Positions 35,029 to 45,200 of a stretch of DNA of 64,000 nt are shown here, in pieces. Origin of the DNA: Micropterus salmoides. Its lineage: Eukaryota > Chordata > Actinopteri > Centrarchiformes > Centrarchidae. Both the position numbers and the translations under genes were made by a program. How positions within the stretch are numbered: the stretch's first letter is position 1; every line of letters starts with the position of its first letter. Below the pieces are notes generated by a model. It saw nothing but the letters and a program-made list of their open reading frames with translations, was not told the DNA's origin and did not search any database. The stretch spans positions 35,179,942 to 35,243,941 of the forward strand of contig NW_024042261.1 in the NCBI RefSeq assembly GCF_014851395.1. Direction: 5' to 3'.

Positions 35029-37679
35029 CTCCACGTGAACGTGTCGAAATCCAGATTATTTGATAATGAACGGAGATTAATGAACTTCACCTGCTTCCTT
35101 CTGTCTGTGCAGCTCAGCGTGCTGCTAACCAACGTTACTGAAGCTAACTAGTTATTAACAGCTGTCTTACCGAAAGTCTTTGGTGGTAAAGTTACCTGCT
35201 TGCACACAAAAAGCAGCCGATATACAGTCCTGCTGTGTGTACCAAAGGTTAAGACGCAGGTTGCAGCCAAACAAATGTAATAGTGTCCAATAACAAAGAA
35301 ACTTTCATGACTCCTCCTTAGCTAGTTTTAGCCTGGTACGGTGGCCGACTGGGCTCATATTCACTGCTCGATAAAAAGGCGCTGCATTATGTGCTGTATA
35401 AAGTTATGCTCGTGTCTTTTGAGGTCAATATTTTGTTAATAACTTTTAAATACTGTGCTTATACCCTGGTTTATGTAACAATACTGAATTTAGATATGAA
35501 AACACATTTGTATGTAGAGTAATTAACCACTTATATTTATTCTTTATATGGACACAGCACACTTTGTTTTCTTGTTTTCTGTTCTGCTTTTTTTTTTTTT
35601 TACAACATAACATGCAGTATTGATGTGGTTTTTGTGGGTGGTAGCATCTATGACATGTACTAGTTTACTTTATCTCTTGTCTGTGTACTCAAAACAGCCC
35701 GTAGAGCAGCTGTAGCCTCGTCTGTTCACACTTTAACTGTTGTTTTCTGATAGTTTGACTCTTTTAATCAGCTGGGGGTAAGTTGGAATTATTATTTATA
35801 TTGCATAGGCTTGGCTATAGGATTAAATTTATGAGTTTTTATAATTGCATTTCATATTTTTACTTGTATTTGTATGAATTAGTAGTAGTGTGTACCTGCC
35901 CAGGAATTGCATGATGTAAAGTAGCTAAAAAGCATCTCCTCTCTATGATATTAATGTTTTTGTTCAGGTCATGTGTGACAGTATTACATTTATAAGTACT
36001 GTAGTATTCATGCACTCTTGTAGTATTGCACCTTGAAGTATGGTCACAATCTGATCTGTAGCTAGATACAGTTTGTTGTCCAATAACTACGTCTTTATGT
36101 TTGCTAATCTGGGTTTTGCTTGATGTCTGTGTATAATAGTTGTTTCACTATTATGATAAATAAACAACCTTGTAACCTTGTTTATATTTGTATTCTTCTA
36201 TAAAATCTGTTTTTGTACAGTTAATATTGAGAGTTAAGAGTTAAATGTGTGTCAACATACTCACAGCGGTTCAGATTCTCACAAAGAGCCCAATCTTTGA
36301 GTTTTAGTGTGCAAAACTGTCTAAATTCTTACAGAAGTGCAAAATACAGTCCAGATCACTAAAGCATTGCAACATACTTAACTGGTAATAACTTCACAAC
36401 CACGTGTCCTACATTTGAAATGTATGGGAGCTACTTACTGTGAATTGGGTTTTAAAGTTATACCTATATTTTCCAGTGTCACAGTATCACTGTAGCTTTA
36501 GCTTTACTGTAGCTGAGCTTTAAAGGATTAAACTTACAATACCATGTAAATATCTAAGTTTTGGTGTCCCGATTAAAGCTAATTTTGTGGTTGATATAGA
36601 ACAAAAACAGTAAATCAATGCACTGAAGAACAGTCAGTCATCATTTTGCACTGTCACTGTGTTTTACATGGCTTTAAGTTTGTTTTATTCTCTCTCTGTT
36701 TGAAATGTACTCTGTTTTAATATGAAGCACTTTGTAACTGTGTTTTGAGAGGTGCTATATAAATAAAGTTTATTTTTAATAGGAACTTTATTGCACATGG
36801 TTTTCAACTACCTGGTTCACACGTTTAGAGGCTCTGCAGAGAAACGTGAGTTGATTCCTGCCCACTGGCATCACAGGGGCCTCGGACCTGGAGAAATCAC
36901 ATTACCTTGTTTGTTGCTCAACGTTTGAGGACAAACAGCGGCTTTAAGTAAGATAATTTACTTGATAATTTAGGTGTTCTTATAAATATCTTTGTTTATT
37001 TCATTCTGCATGTGAATAAAACGTGTTGAGTGTTAAAATGTCGAGTTTACTTAACAACCTCATTTCATAGTTTAAAATAAAAAGTAAAGAGTCTCTCCTG
37101 AGTTTTGTGGGATGAGGAGGACACACAGTGGCAAGCAGACAAACTGTATTTAATTTGTTGTATTATGCAAATAACAAGAAGAAGTAGCCTATGAGTAGCC
37201 CACAGACTGGATTTTAGTGGATCTGATAATAGCTGAACATTTGACCACAGCTGGCAACTCGGGGAATGTAAATGTAATAATATTTCACTGTTTTAATTGA
37301 CTTACTTATTTTTTTTTAGTGAAACACGACTAAACAGTCAGTGAAACGTCAATTAAATTAGCCAAAATAAATAAATAAATACATAACTCCTTTTACCGTT
37401 TCCGCATTTTCTGCATGCGCATTTACATAATCCGCGTCTGTGTGGAAACGGAAAAGTTTTCGTGATACAAAATGTTAAAGACAATCTAATTGTGGTTATC
37501 AGATTTATTTTTTTCATTAGCCGAATCTTTGTTTTCACATAGCCCAATTACGGGGATGTATAGTCGTTTTAAAAAGCGGTAGTTTCTGCATAAAGGGAAC
37601 AAGGAAATAAACTGAAGGTGTCCAATTTTTCGACCTCATTCCAAAACAAAAGATTATAGACCGTTTAAATAGATGTGCT
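35029..37679. other. Region upstream of ech1, without a recognised gene
   Basis: The ech1 promoter and 5' UTR must lie just after 35028. The rest is AT-rich. A LINE-type tail (gaagcactttgtaactgtgt ... gctatataaataaagtttat) occupies 36700-36775. A diverged repeat shared with the hnrnpl intron lies at 36300-36660. No ORF with family similarity. Confidence 0.5.
36300..36660 (+). repeat. Unassigned dispersed repeat, copy 1
   Basis: Matches 62285-62700 in the same orientation. Shared phrases include gtgcaaaact, cagatcact, ttccagtgt(c/t)acagta, ggattaaactt(a/g)caata, ggttgatatagaacaaaaac (g in copy 2) and agtcagtcatcattttgc (c in copy 2). No terminal repeats or coding capacity seen. Confidence 0.6.
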
Positions 37680-37798
37680 TAAAGTACTTTATGTTTCCTC
37701 ACTTCACTGTATGTTATGAGGTAAAAGCACCATCAGTCCCCATTGTATGTTTGTGAAAGACTCCCACGTTTCTGATGTGCACAACTCATACTTACCTT
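37680..37798 (+). pseudogene. U1 snRNA relic: promoter-proximal region plus first 11 bases
   Basis: The sequence before and through 37788-37798 (atacttacctt) matches the upstream region and start of the U1 gene at 40018: cttaaagtact, gcaccatcagtc, attgtatgtttgtgaaagac, acaactcatacttacct. Similarity stops abruptly after U1 base 10-11. The U1 body is absent, so this is a broken U1 unit that keeps its proximal promoter and the 5'-splice-site-pairing bases. Confidence 0.75.
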
Positions 37799-38656
37799 TA
37801 ACTGCAAACAAGTAGGTGGAAAAAAATAATGTGTACATCATGGTGTACACCAGCTTATATAATGTTTACATAAACGTGACACATTGAAAAAGCTACAATG
37901 AACAACAACAACGTTGTCTAAAATCAAGTGTTTCTGTAAATTGTAATAGAATAGACTTTATTTTCATGTGTACAACGAATATACATACACAAATAAATCT
38001 TCATATGCAAGTGAGCAATTTGTAACAAAGAAATTTTCCCTCAGGGGTCAGTAAAGTATTTCTGATTCAGATTCTGAAAGTCACCTTCCTTAGAGACTTG
38101 ATGTTGGGTCTAGAAGTCCCGTCTTAACTGACTGTGAGCTTTATTTACAATTTGCCCTTTTGTAAATACCTGTTTTAAAATCAAAATTATGTATTTTATA
38201 AATTGTTGTCTGTGTAAACTGTTAAGCACAAATTCTGCAGTTGCATGAAGAGTGTAGTTTTCACTATTCTCCACCAGAGTGCGCTGGAGATCAGTTTGTA
38301 GTTCGTCAGTAAACATAAAACACATTTTCTTCCCTCAGAAGACTTTTTATATTCTTAAAAGTTTCTTTTCACATTTATGCTTCAGATGACATTCATTTTT
38401 GTTTAATATACAAGTTACAGCTCTATTTCTGACGGTAAATAACAGAGTTCTCATGTTTTAAACTCCTATTGGACCAGATTGTGTCACATGACCAGGAAGT
38501 GTTGTGGAACTGCACATGCACCAACCTTATTTTGTTAAAATTACGTATTTTACTGCTTTTATTAGCTTTTTTTTAATAATTCTTTTACTTGTCTGCTTAT
38601 CGTGTACTTTATTTTTGGTCTTATTGTGTGGAGTTAAAACTGAAACAGAAACTGAA

Positions 38657-38678
38657 AACCGTCAGTGAGAGTCCCGGT
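38657..38678 (+). promoter_or_regulatory. Candidate PSE of the U2 gene
   Basis: 'aaccgtcagtgagagtcccg', about 60-40 bases before the U2 start, sits where the proximal sequence element of snRNA genes lies. It shares ACC-TCAGT with the corresponding place before U1 (39959-39976). There is no TATA box, as expected for a Pol II snRNA gene. Confidence 0.5.
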
Positions 38679-38716
38679 GCGAGGAATCACCTCCTTATCC
38701 CTGACCTTTTCTCAGT

Positions 38717-38907
38717 ATCGCTTCTCGGCCTTTTGGCTAAGATCAAGTGTAGTATCTGTTCTTATCAGTTTAATATCTGATACGTCCCCTACCCGGGGAC
38801 CATATATTAAATTGATTTTTGGAGCAGGGAGATGGAATAGGGGCTTGCTCCGTCCACTCCACGCATCGACCTGGTATTGCAGTATCTCCAGGACCGGTGC
38901 ACCCCCC
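38717..38907 (+). ncRNA. U2 spliceosomal snRNA (full length)
   Basis: U2 pairs with the intron branch site in the major spliceosome. All 191 bases are present from atcgcttctcggccttttgg to ggtgcacccccc. The branch-site-pairing GTAGTA is at positions 33-38, the Sm site (ATTTTTGG) is intact, and stem-loops III/IV are recognisable. In stem II the arms are GTCCCC/GGGGAC where human has GTCCTC/GAGGAC, a paired change that keeps the stem. It is the only U2 copy here with its 5' end and promoter. U2 positions 39-191 are repeated at 45961-46113 and 53138-53290. Confidence 0.96.
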
Positions 38908-39800
38908 ACTCTGTGTTCACAAATAAAATCAGCTTAATAGTTTGCTGTTCAGGTCACATTTGGTGCAATGGTTGTTCAAGGCAGTGCAATTCAGTTGTTT
39001 ATCCAAGTTAATGTAGTAATATATTACAACATACCCCATGCAATTAAGTTTTGCATTCATAAGTGTATTCAAGTAATATAAGCCAATTGGACTCATTATT
39101 TAGAAGGAGAGCTTTTATGTAAAAAATATATATATCTCACCTAATACATTGGGTGTAAGCAGAATTTTAATATTATGGCTGAATAAAGTGACGTTCATTT
39201 TAACTATTTATTGATGGATATCAGAATTAGCTTTATTGCCAATTAGGTTTACACATACAAAGAATTTGCTTTAGTGACTTTGTGCATAATAATAAACATA
39301 AAGTATATAAATATAAAATTGACAAGATGCAAAGAAGAGGATAGGGGCTTGTTCCATCCACTCCATGTGTCAACTTGGTATTTCAGTTAGGGTTTTCTGA
39401 TTGGTGGTCTCTAATAAGGCCAATCAGAAGTGCCGATCAGTTGATGCAATACTTATTATTATATGATTGTTGAGTTGAAGGCTATCAAAAGTGAGCTGCA
39501 ATCCTCAGCTGAAAATGTATACGCGTGTGTGTGTTGTTCTCTGCCTGGTTGGCCATGAGTTTGGGTGGTAACGTCACAGTCATGAGCTAATTGGGTGTCG
39601 GGGAGCTGCACCTTAGTATAACATCGGGTGATGTTTGTGTGCAGTTGTCTGGTTGTTGGTCTAATGACACACTATGAATTTCCAAAAGGACTAATAAATA
39701 TGTAATATATGTATAATATGTATATGCTGTTGGGCTGGACTCATTTGTTGGCGGTAAATAGATACAACTGGTGATTTTAGGTTAGCTTTAGATGTGGAAA
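38908..39800. other. U2-U1 spacer, unit 1
   Basis: Non-coding spacer after U2. 'gttcacaaataaaatca' (38917-38933) is a loose match to the snRNA 3' box. A dispersed fish repeat fragment lies at 39229-39290. A stretch at 39345-39375 (aggggcttgttccatccact) resembles a diverged piece of U2 (its ggggcttgctccgtccact). The same elements recur at 46114-46990. Confidence 0.5.
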
Positions 39801-39809
39801 TACAACATT

Positions 39810-39854
39810 GCATGCTGGGAAATGTAGCCATTATTTGTCAAGTAAAATGTAAAT
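39810..39854 (+). promoter_or_regulatory. U1 distal enhancer: SPH (ZNF143) site and octamer
   Basis: gcatgctgggaaatgtagc (39810-39828) is the reverse complement of a ZNF143/Staf (SPH) site. ATGTAAAT (39847-39854) fits the octamer ATGYAAAT. They lie about 165-210 bases before the U1 start, the usual place of the distal sequence element of vertebrate snRNA genes. The same pair is kept in unit 2 (47001-47019 and 47037-47044). Confidence 0.75.
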
Positions 39855-39955
39855 AATCTCTTTCAGCCTTAATACAGAAATGTTTCTTCTGTATTAAAGT
39901 ACTGCAGATTCGCACACAACCAATAGCCTCTGGTTTTGGTAATTTACAGAAGGTC

Positions 39956-39978
39956 AGCACCCTCAGTCTGCATGGTAT
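39956..39978 (+). promoter_or_regulatory. Candidate PSE of U1, unit 1
   Basis: agcaccctcagtctgcatgg lies about 60-40 bases before U1. A very similar block is kept before the U1 relic (37735-37752) and in unit 2 (about 47146-47168). Confidence 0.55.
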
Positions 39979-40017
39979 GTCTGTGAAAGACCCCCTCGTC
40001 TCTGATCTGTACAACTC

Positions 40018-40181
40018 ATACTTACCTGGCAGGGGAGATACCATGATCAAGAAGGTGGTTCACCCAGGGTGAGGCTTAGCCATTGCACTCTGGTTGAGCT
40101 GACCTCTGCGAATTCCCCAAATGTGGGAATCTCGACTGCATAATTTCTGGTAGTGGGGGACTGCGTTCGCGCTCTCCCCTG
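40018..40181 (+). ncRNA. U1 spliceosomal snRNA, copy 1
   Basis: U1 pairs with 5' splice sites. The 164 bases run from atacttacctggcaggggag to gcgctctcccctg. The 5'-splice-site-pairing ACTTACCTG is intact and the four stem-loop blocks are recognisable. Compared with the vertebrate consensus, loop I reads GATCAAGAAGG (usual GATCACGAAGG; the U1-70K site). Loop II reads ATTGCACTCT here (usual ATTGCACTCC; the U1A site). The Sm region is AATTTCTGG instead of AATTTGTGG. It may be a variant U1 or a decaying copy. Confidence 0.92.
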
Positions 40182-40306
40182 ATAACATGTGAAATGAAAA
40201 CTCAAAGCAAATATATGTGTTGTTGGGCTTTTCAAATCAGTGACCTGGATTAAAAGGGCTCCTATCTGACATTTTAAAATAGTCTGCATTGGTCAGTGTA
40301 TACTTA

Positions 40307-40551
40307 CAGTGGGGAGAACAAGTATTTGATACACTGCTGATTTAGCAGGTTTTTCGACTTACAAAGCATGTAGAGGTCTGTAAGTTTTATCATAGGTACA
40401 CTTCAACTGTGAGAGACGGAACCTAAAACAAAAATCCAGAAAATCACATTGTATGGTTTTAAATAATTAATTTAAATTTTATTGCATGACATGCAATTAT
40501 ATGATCACCTACCAGCCAGTAAGAATTCCGGCTCTCACAGACCTGTTAGTT
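40307..40551 (+). mobile_element. Tc1/mariner 5' end fragment, unit 1
   Basis: From a TA dinucleotide, cagtggggagaacaagtatt ... acaaagcatgtagaggtctg ... ggctctcacagacctgttag matches the left end of an abundant fish Tc1 family. It stops at about 245 bp, without transposase. Confidence 0.8.
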
Positions 40552-40939
40552 AGTGAATGTAACACGGGAGTGTGGCGTCAGAAAACAGACTGGGAGTTGT
40601 TGCAAAGTAAACGGCGACATGCACAGTACAAGTGTAGGCAGATGAGTGTTTTTTGCAGAATATTTTAATAAAAATATGATGTCAAAAACCCTGTCAGCCG
40701 CATTTTGTTTCTGCTTTGCAAGACCCAATCAGAGAGCCGAGCGTGAGCGGCTCCTCCGTTTTGGCCCGTCTTCACTAAAACGCCCTCCGGAGTTTTGAAA
40801 CGCAAAATGGGGTCGGCAGCGTTTCAATAAAGTCAAATTGTATATATTCAGAAGATTTGGCTGGTATCTTCACTTGTGTATACAGATAAGGAGATTCCAT
40901 TAGAAAATTATATTTTAATTAAAAATACATATTTTTGAA
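40552..40939. other. Spacer between Tc1 piece and MITE, unit 1
   Basis: About 390 bases with no recognised gene or repeat; repeated at 47742-48129. A GC-richer stretch at 40730-40820 (gagcgtgagcggctcctccg) stands out from AT-rich neighbours but has no known motif. Confidence 0.4.
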
Positions 40940-41273
40940 AATTGAAGAAACCAGATGGTTAATTATGTGGTGAAATATTTCTTTACTCTCAGTATATGAC
41001 AAACACTTGTGCCTGTGGATAAATTAACAAATCTGTGGTAGAACATGCAAAACTACTGTGACAAAATCTTTTTCAACAAATATTACTAAAAAATTTTCAG
41101 CCCCTTTTCCCAACAACAAAAAAATTTTAATAGAAAAAGTAAGTGCTAATTTCTTTGTGATTCAAATTAATTAAACCAAACATTTATTGACAATATATTG
41201 AAAATTTATTATATTGTTATTGCGGAAAAATATATTGCGACAGTTATCATTATTGTTTTATTGTCCAGCCCTA
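40940..41273. mobile_element. hAT-like MITE fragment, unit 1, ending at the Keno 5' junction
   Basis: Matches 34030-34330 in ech1 intron 1. It ends with the inverted-repeat end ttgtccagccct (41261-41272). The retrotransposon begins within the next few bases. The left inverted end is missing. Confidence 0.55.
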
Positions 41274-41277
41274 CACT

Positions 41278-42198
41278 ATGCCAATAGTGAAAAAGCATTT
41301 AACATCAAACATTAGTGTAAACAGGAACCCTCAAGGCTTCCAGGGCCTGAAACATCTGCCATCCATGATAGTTCTGGGAAACAACAGGGGCTACATTCAT
41401 TACCAGGGCCAGCCCAAACTCTGCCGCAAGTGTGGTGAGAATGGGCACCTGGCAGAAGCGTGCCAGCAGATCATTTGTGGTAAATGTAGAGAAATTGGGC
41501 ATACTTTCGAGGAATGCACCAATGGCAGAAAGTGCAATCTTTGTGGAGAAACAAACCACCTCTTCAGAGATCGCCCTAAGTCATTTGCCAACAAATTAAA
41601 GGCAGCAAAGCCAAAGGAAAAGACACAAAATGGCGGACAAGACGAAGCAGTTAGAGAGCTAATTGAAGAGGCTGGGCTGGAGAATTCAAATCTCCCGCCA
41701 AATCCTGTGATTGGAGGAGAAGGACCAGTAGAGGCGGGAGAAGGGGAGGGGCCTGCAGCTGCCCCACAAGTGGAGAACAGGGAGGAAGCAGTGGCAGTGC
41801 AGGCAGAAGGCGGAGCTAGCTCAGTGACTGGCTCAGAACAAAAATTTGGCCAGTCACAGAGTGATAACGAGGATGTCCCCCTCCCCAATGCCCAGCCGGC
41901 CAAGAGACTAATTTCAGAATTGTCTTCTGAGTCTCCTGGAGCCTCGGAAAAGAGGGGAAGAGCTGAGAGCTACTCAGACAGTTCATCTGTGGAGGAGCCC
42001 AGAGTCTTCCCCTCCAATTCGCCTAATGAAGTCTCTTTTTTAACTATAGCTCTGCAATCAACCCCTAAGGACTCAAAGCTCAATGCAACCCTGCGTCAGA
42101 GGCCAACTCCTAGAGTCCGAAAGGGAAATGGAGCTCAACCCCGTTATCTCTCACCCATGAGAATGAAGGAAGAGCTCCATTCACAAGAAATCCACTAA
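41278..42198 (+). CDS. Keno-like ORF1 (zinc-knuckle protein), copy 1
   Basis: 306 codons. Three zinc knuckles lie at residues ~49-90: CRKCGENGHLAEAC, CGKCREIGHTFEEC, and a third in which the last cysteine is arginine (CNLCGETNHLFRDR). The preceding HLPSMIVLGNNRGYIHYQGQ is the family's typical lead-in. The C-terminal half is low-complexity, acidic and serine-rich. The RRM-like domain usually found in front of the knuckles in related elements is missing or cut, so the ATG may be fortuitous. In LINEs ORF1 binds the element RNA. The frame ends 45 bases before ORF2. Confidence 0.75.
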   Translation: MPIVKKHLTSNISVNRNPQGFQGLKHLPSMIVLGNNRGYIHYQGQPKLCRKCGENGHLAEACQQIICGKCREIGHTFEECTNGRKCNLCGETNHLFRDRPKSFANKLKAAKPKEKTQNGGQDEAVRELIEEAGLENSNLPPNPVIGGEGPVEAGEGEGPAAAPQVENREEAVAVQAEGGASSVTGSEQKFGQSQSDNEDVPLPNAQPAKRLISELSSESPGASEKRGRAESYSDSSSVEEPRVFPSNSPNEVSFLTIALQSTPKDSKLNATLRQRPTPRVRKGNGAQPRYLSPMRMKEELHSQEIH

Positions 42199-42243
42199 CT
42201 GCTTTAAACATTTGAAATCCCCCCTTTTTTTTAGTCTTTTAAG

Positions 42244-45200
42244 ATGTCATACCTGCAAATTTTAACCATACTCATGACACTCACCTTCTCAACTATCAAT
42301 GTGAGGAGTGTGAAGTCGAGAGTTAGAGCCCAGATTGTTTTATCCTTTCTTAACTCTTTTAAGTCTGACGTGTTTTTAATACAGGAATGCGGCCTACCAT
42401 TTTTAAAACACTACAGAGAATGGGAGGAGTTATGGCCACAAACGTCGATATGGAGCGGCTCAAATGAAAACAAAAATGATGGAGTGGCCATTTTAATAAA
42501 AAAACCTCTAGTCCTGGTGAAGGGCAGCACTGTGGTGAGAGATGGTCGGGCACTTTTAACACACTTGACTTTTATGGGGAAGGATTTTAACGTCTTAAAT
42601 ATTTATGGCTTTAATGACAAGAACGACAGGTATGACCTTTTAGAAGACCTGCAGCCCCACATGCTAGGCAGGGCACCTTTAGTTGTAGGGGGGGATTTAA
42701 TTGTATTTTAAGCAGGAACGACAGGAGAAGAATAGGGGACGATTTTAAAGTGGACAAGACTTCAGTTTTACTTCAAAGCATATGCAGTGATTTTAGACTT
42801 GTGGACTGTTTTAAAACCATGCATCCCAGAGAGGAGGGCTTCACCTGGTTCAGTAGTGATGGCACCCGAGCCTCTCGCATAGACTACATTTTATCACGTG
42901 ATTGCCCACCAACCGATGCTAGATTGGAACCTGTTTTCTTTTCTGATCACGCAATTCGCAACACGCAAAAGAGGGACAACAGACGCATGTTGGGACTGCA
43001 GAAACGGCTTCAGAGGTATTTTAAACTAATCCAACATGGAATGGATTTTAATGAAGAGATAAAACAAATTAAAACAGAGATGTCGGTTTTAGCAGAAATT
43101 AATAGCAAAGGTGTGATTTTAAGAAGCAAGGAAAGGGAAATAGAGGAAGGAGAGAAGTGCACAAGATATTTTTTTAAGATAATCGTTAATAAAGGGGGGG
43201 CCATGTTGAGACTTAAAAAAGAAAACGGGTGCACAGCTGACACAACAGAGGAAATCAAAGAAACTGTCGAACATTTTTACCGTGAACTGTACGCAGAAAA
43301 AACTGTTAACGGGGACACCATGACCGAAGTTTTAAAATCCATTGACCAAGCAACAAACGACAACGTGCTTTTAACCCAAGATTTTACGATACCTGAATTA
43401 AACAAATGCATCAAATCTTTTAAGACAGGGAAGTCGCCGGGAGAAGACGGGCTTCCCTTGGAATTTTATCTGACATTTTGGGACATTTTAGCACCAGACT
43501 TGCTTGCTGTTTTTATGGATTTTGAACAAATGGACCGACTTCCTGACAGCTTTAGAGTAGGGATAGTGACTCTCCTTCACAAAGACAAAGACAAGACGGG
43601 CTTGAAAAATTGGAGACCTATCACACTCTTAAATTTTGACTGTAAACTTTTTAGTAAACTTTTAGCCTCACGGATGTCCTTGTTTTTAGAAGACCTGATT
43701 CACCCGGATCAAGCCTGTGCCGTCCCGGGGAGGAAGATCACCGACAGCCTGGTACTGATCCGAGATACCATCTGTTACGCGAGAGACAGAAACATTCGGC
43801 TAGTAGTTCTGAATTTAGATTTTGAGAAAGCCTTTGATCGGGTCTCGCACCAGTACCTTTTCCAGGTACTGCAAAAAATGGGGTTCCCGAGAAGGTTTAT
43901 AGCCTGGGTGGGACTGCTGTACCGGGAGATCAACAGCAAATTCATTGTTAACGGGCATCTGACAAGAGCAGTGGATATAAACTGCGGTGTCCGTCAGGGT
44001 TGTCCGTTATCTGCCCTCCTCTACGTTATCTGTATAGAACCATTGGCACAGACCTTGAGAAGGGACCAACGAATCCATGGGGTAGGAGTCCCAGGGAGGG
44101 GGACTCGAGACAAAATGTATTTTATATATGGACGACATCAACATTTTATGCACTGACCTTTTATCTGTCAACAGGACGCTGGACTTGACTGACTGGTTCG
44201 GACAGGCCTCTGGGTCAAAGCTGAACAGAAGCAAGACCCAAGCCCATTTTTATGGACCGTGGACAGCGACTGAGACGACAGGACTCCCCCTGACTGTGAC
44301 CCAGACTGACCAAAAAATACTTGGGATCAGGTTTGATAGGGAGGGGAGGGGAAAACAAATTGGGCAGACATAGTAGGGAAAGTCAGGCAGAGACTACGGT
44401 ACTGGACACTTAGAGGACTGACTTTAGAAGGAAAGGTTTTAATCATCAAAGCAGTGATTTTACCTTTGCTTTTACTCATCAGTTCTGTTTTTATCCCGCC
44501 TAGGAGAGTGATCTTAGACCTGGAACGAGCCATCTTTTATTTTTTGTGGGGCTCCAAGTGGGAAAGACTGAGACGAAGCGTGATGAAGAAGCCAAAGAAG
44601 AAAGGAGGAAAAGGAGTGCCAGACCTGCACTTGTTCCTAGGAAGCAGATACACAGCACTACACATCGCAACCGCCACAGCCCCATCCAGAAACCCCAAGA
44701 CCGCAGCAATGACACGGTTCTGGATGGGGTCCTACCTCAGAAAACTTAAGATCTTACCCACAAGTCTCAAAGTACCAGTGTCTTTTAACCTGCCACCAGC
44801 CTATGCTCTTATCCAGTCATTTTTAAGGCATTTTAACCTTGAGCAGGAGGAGTTGCAGGTTTTAACCACTCACTGCTCTCTCATTTCTGTTGTGCAGGAG
44901 CGGGAACCAGTGAGTCCAGTGCGCGGGCTTGCATTCGGCGAGCCCTCGACAGTTTGGCGCAACGTGAACCATCCAGCTCTTCCAAACAGACTCCGGGACC
45001 TGTCATGGATGGTGGCTCATGAGATCCTCCCAGTCAGGTCCGTAATGCACTCCCGGGGCATGTCGGCGCACTCAACTTGCCCCCGACCAGGTTGTGGCGC
45101 GCCTGAGTCGGTAAGGCATCTGCTCTGGGAGTGCAGCGCTGCCGTAGAACAGTGGGCAACGGCCGGCTCCTTGCAATTCCCGTACTTGCCAGCAAGGGAG

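Noticed and set aside
38908..41277. The 2.3 kb between U2 and ORF1 as a Keno 5' UTR
   Set aside because: It contains a complete U1 gene with its own enhancer, a truncated Tc1 end and a MITE fragment, so it is host DNA.
41400..41903. Minus-strand open frames over Keno ORF1 and ORF2
   Set aside because: Shadows of the plus-strand frames; the same ones appear in both copies and lack any family motif.
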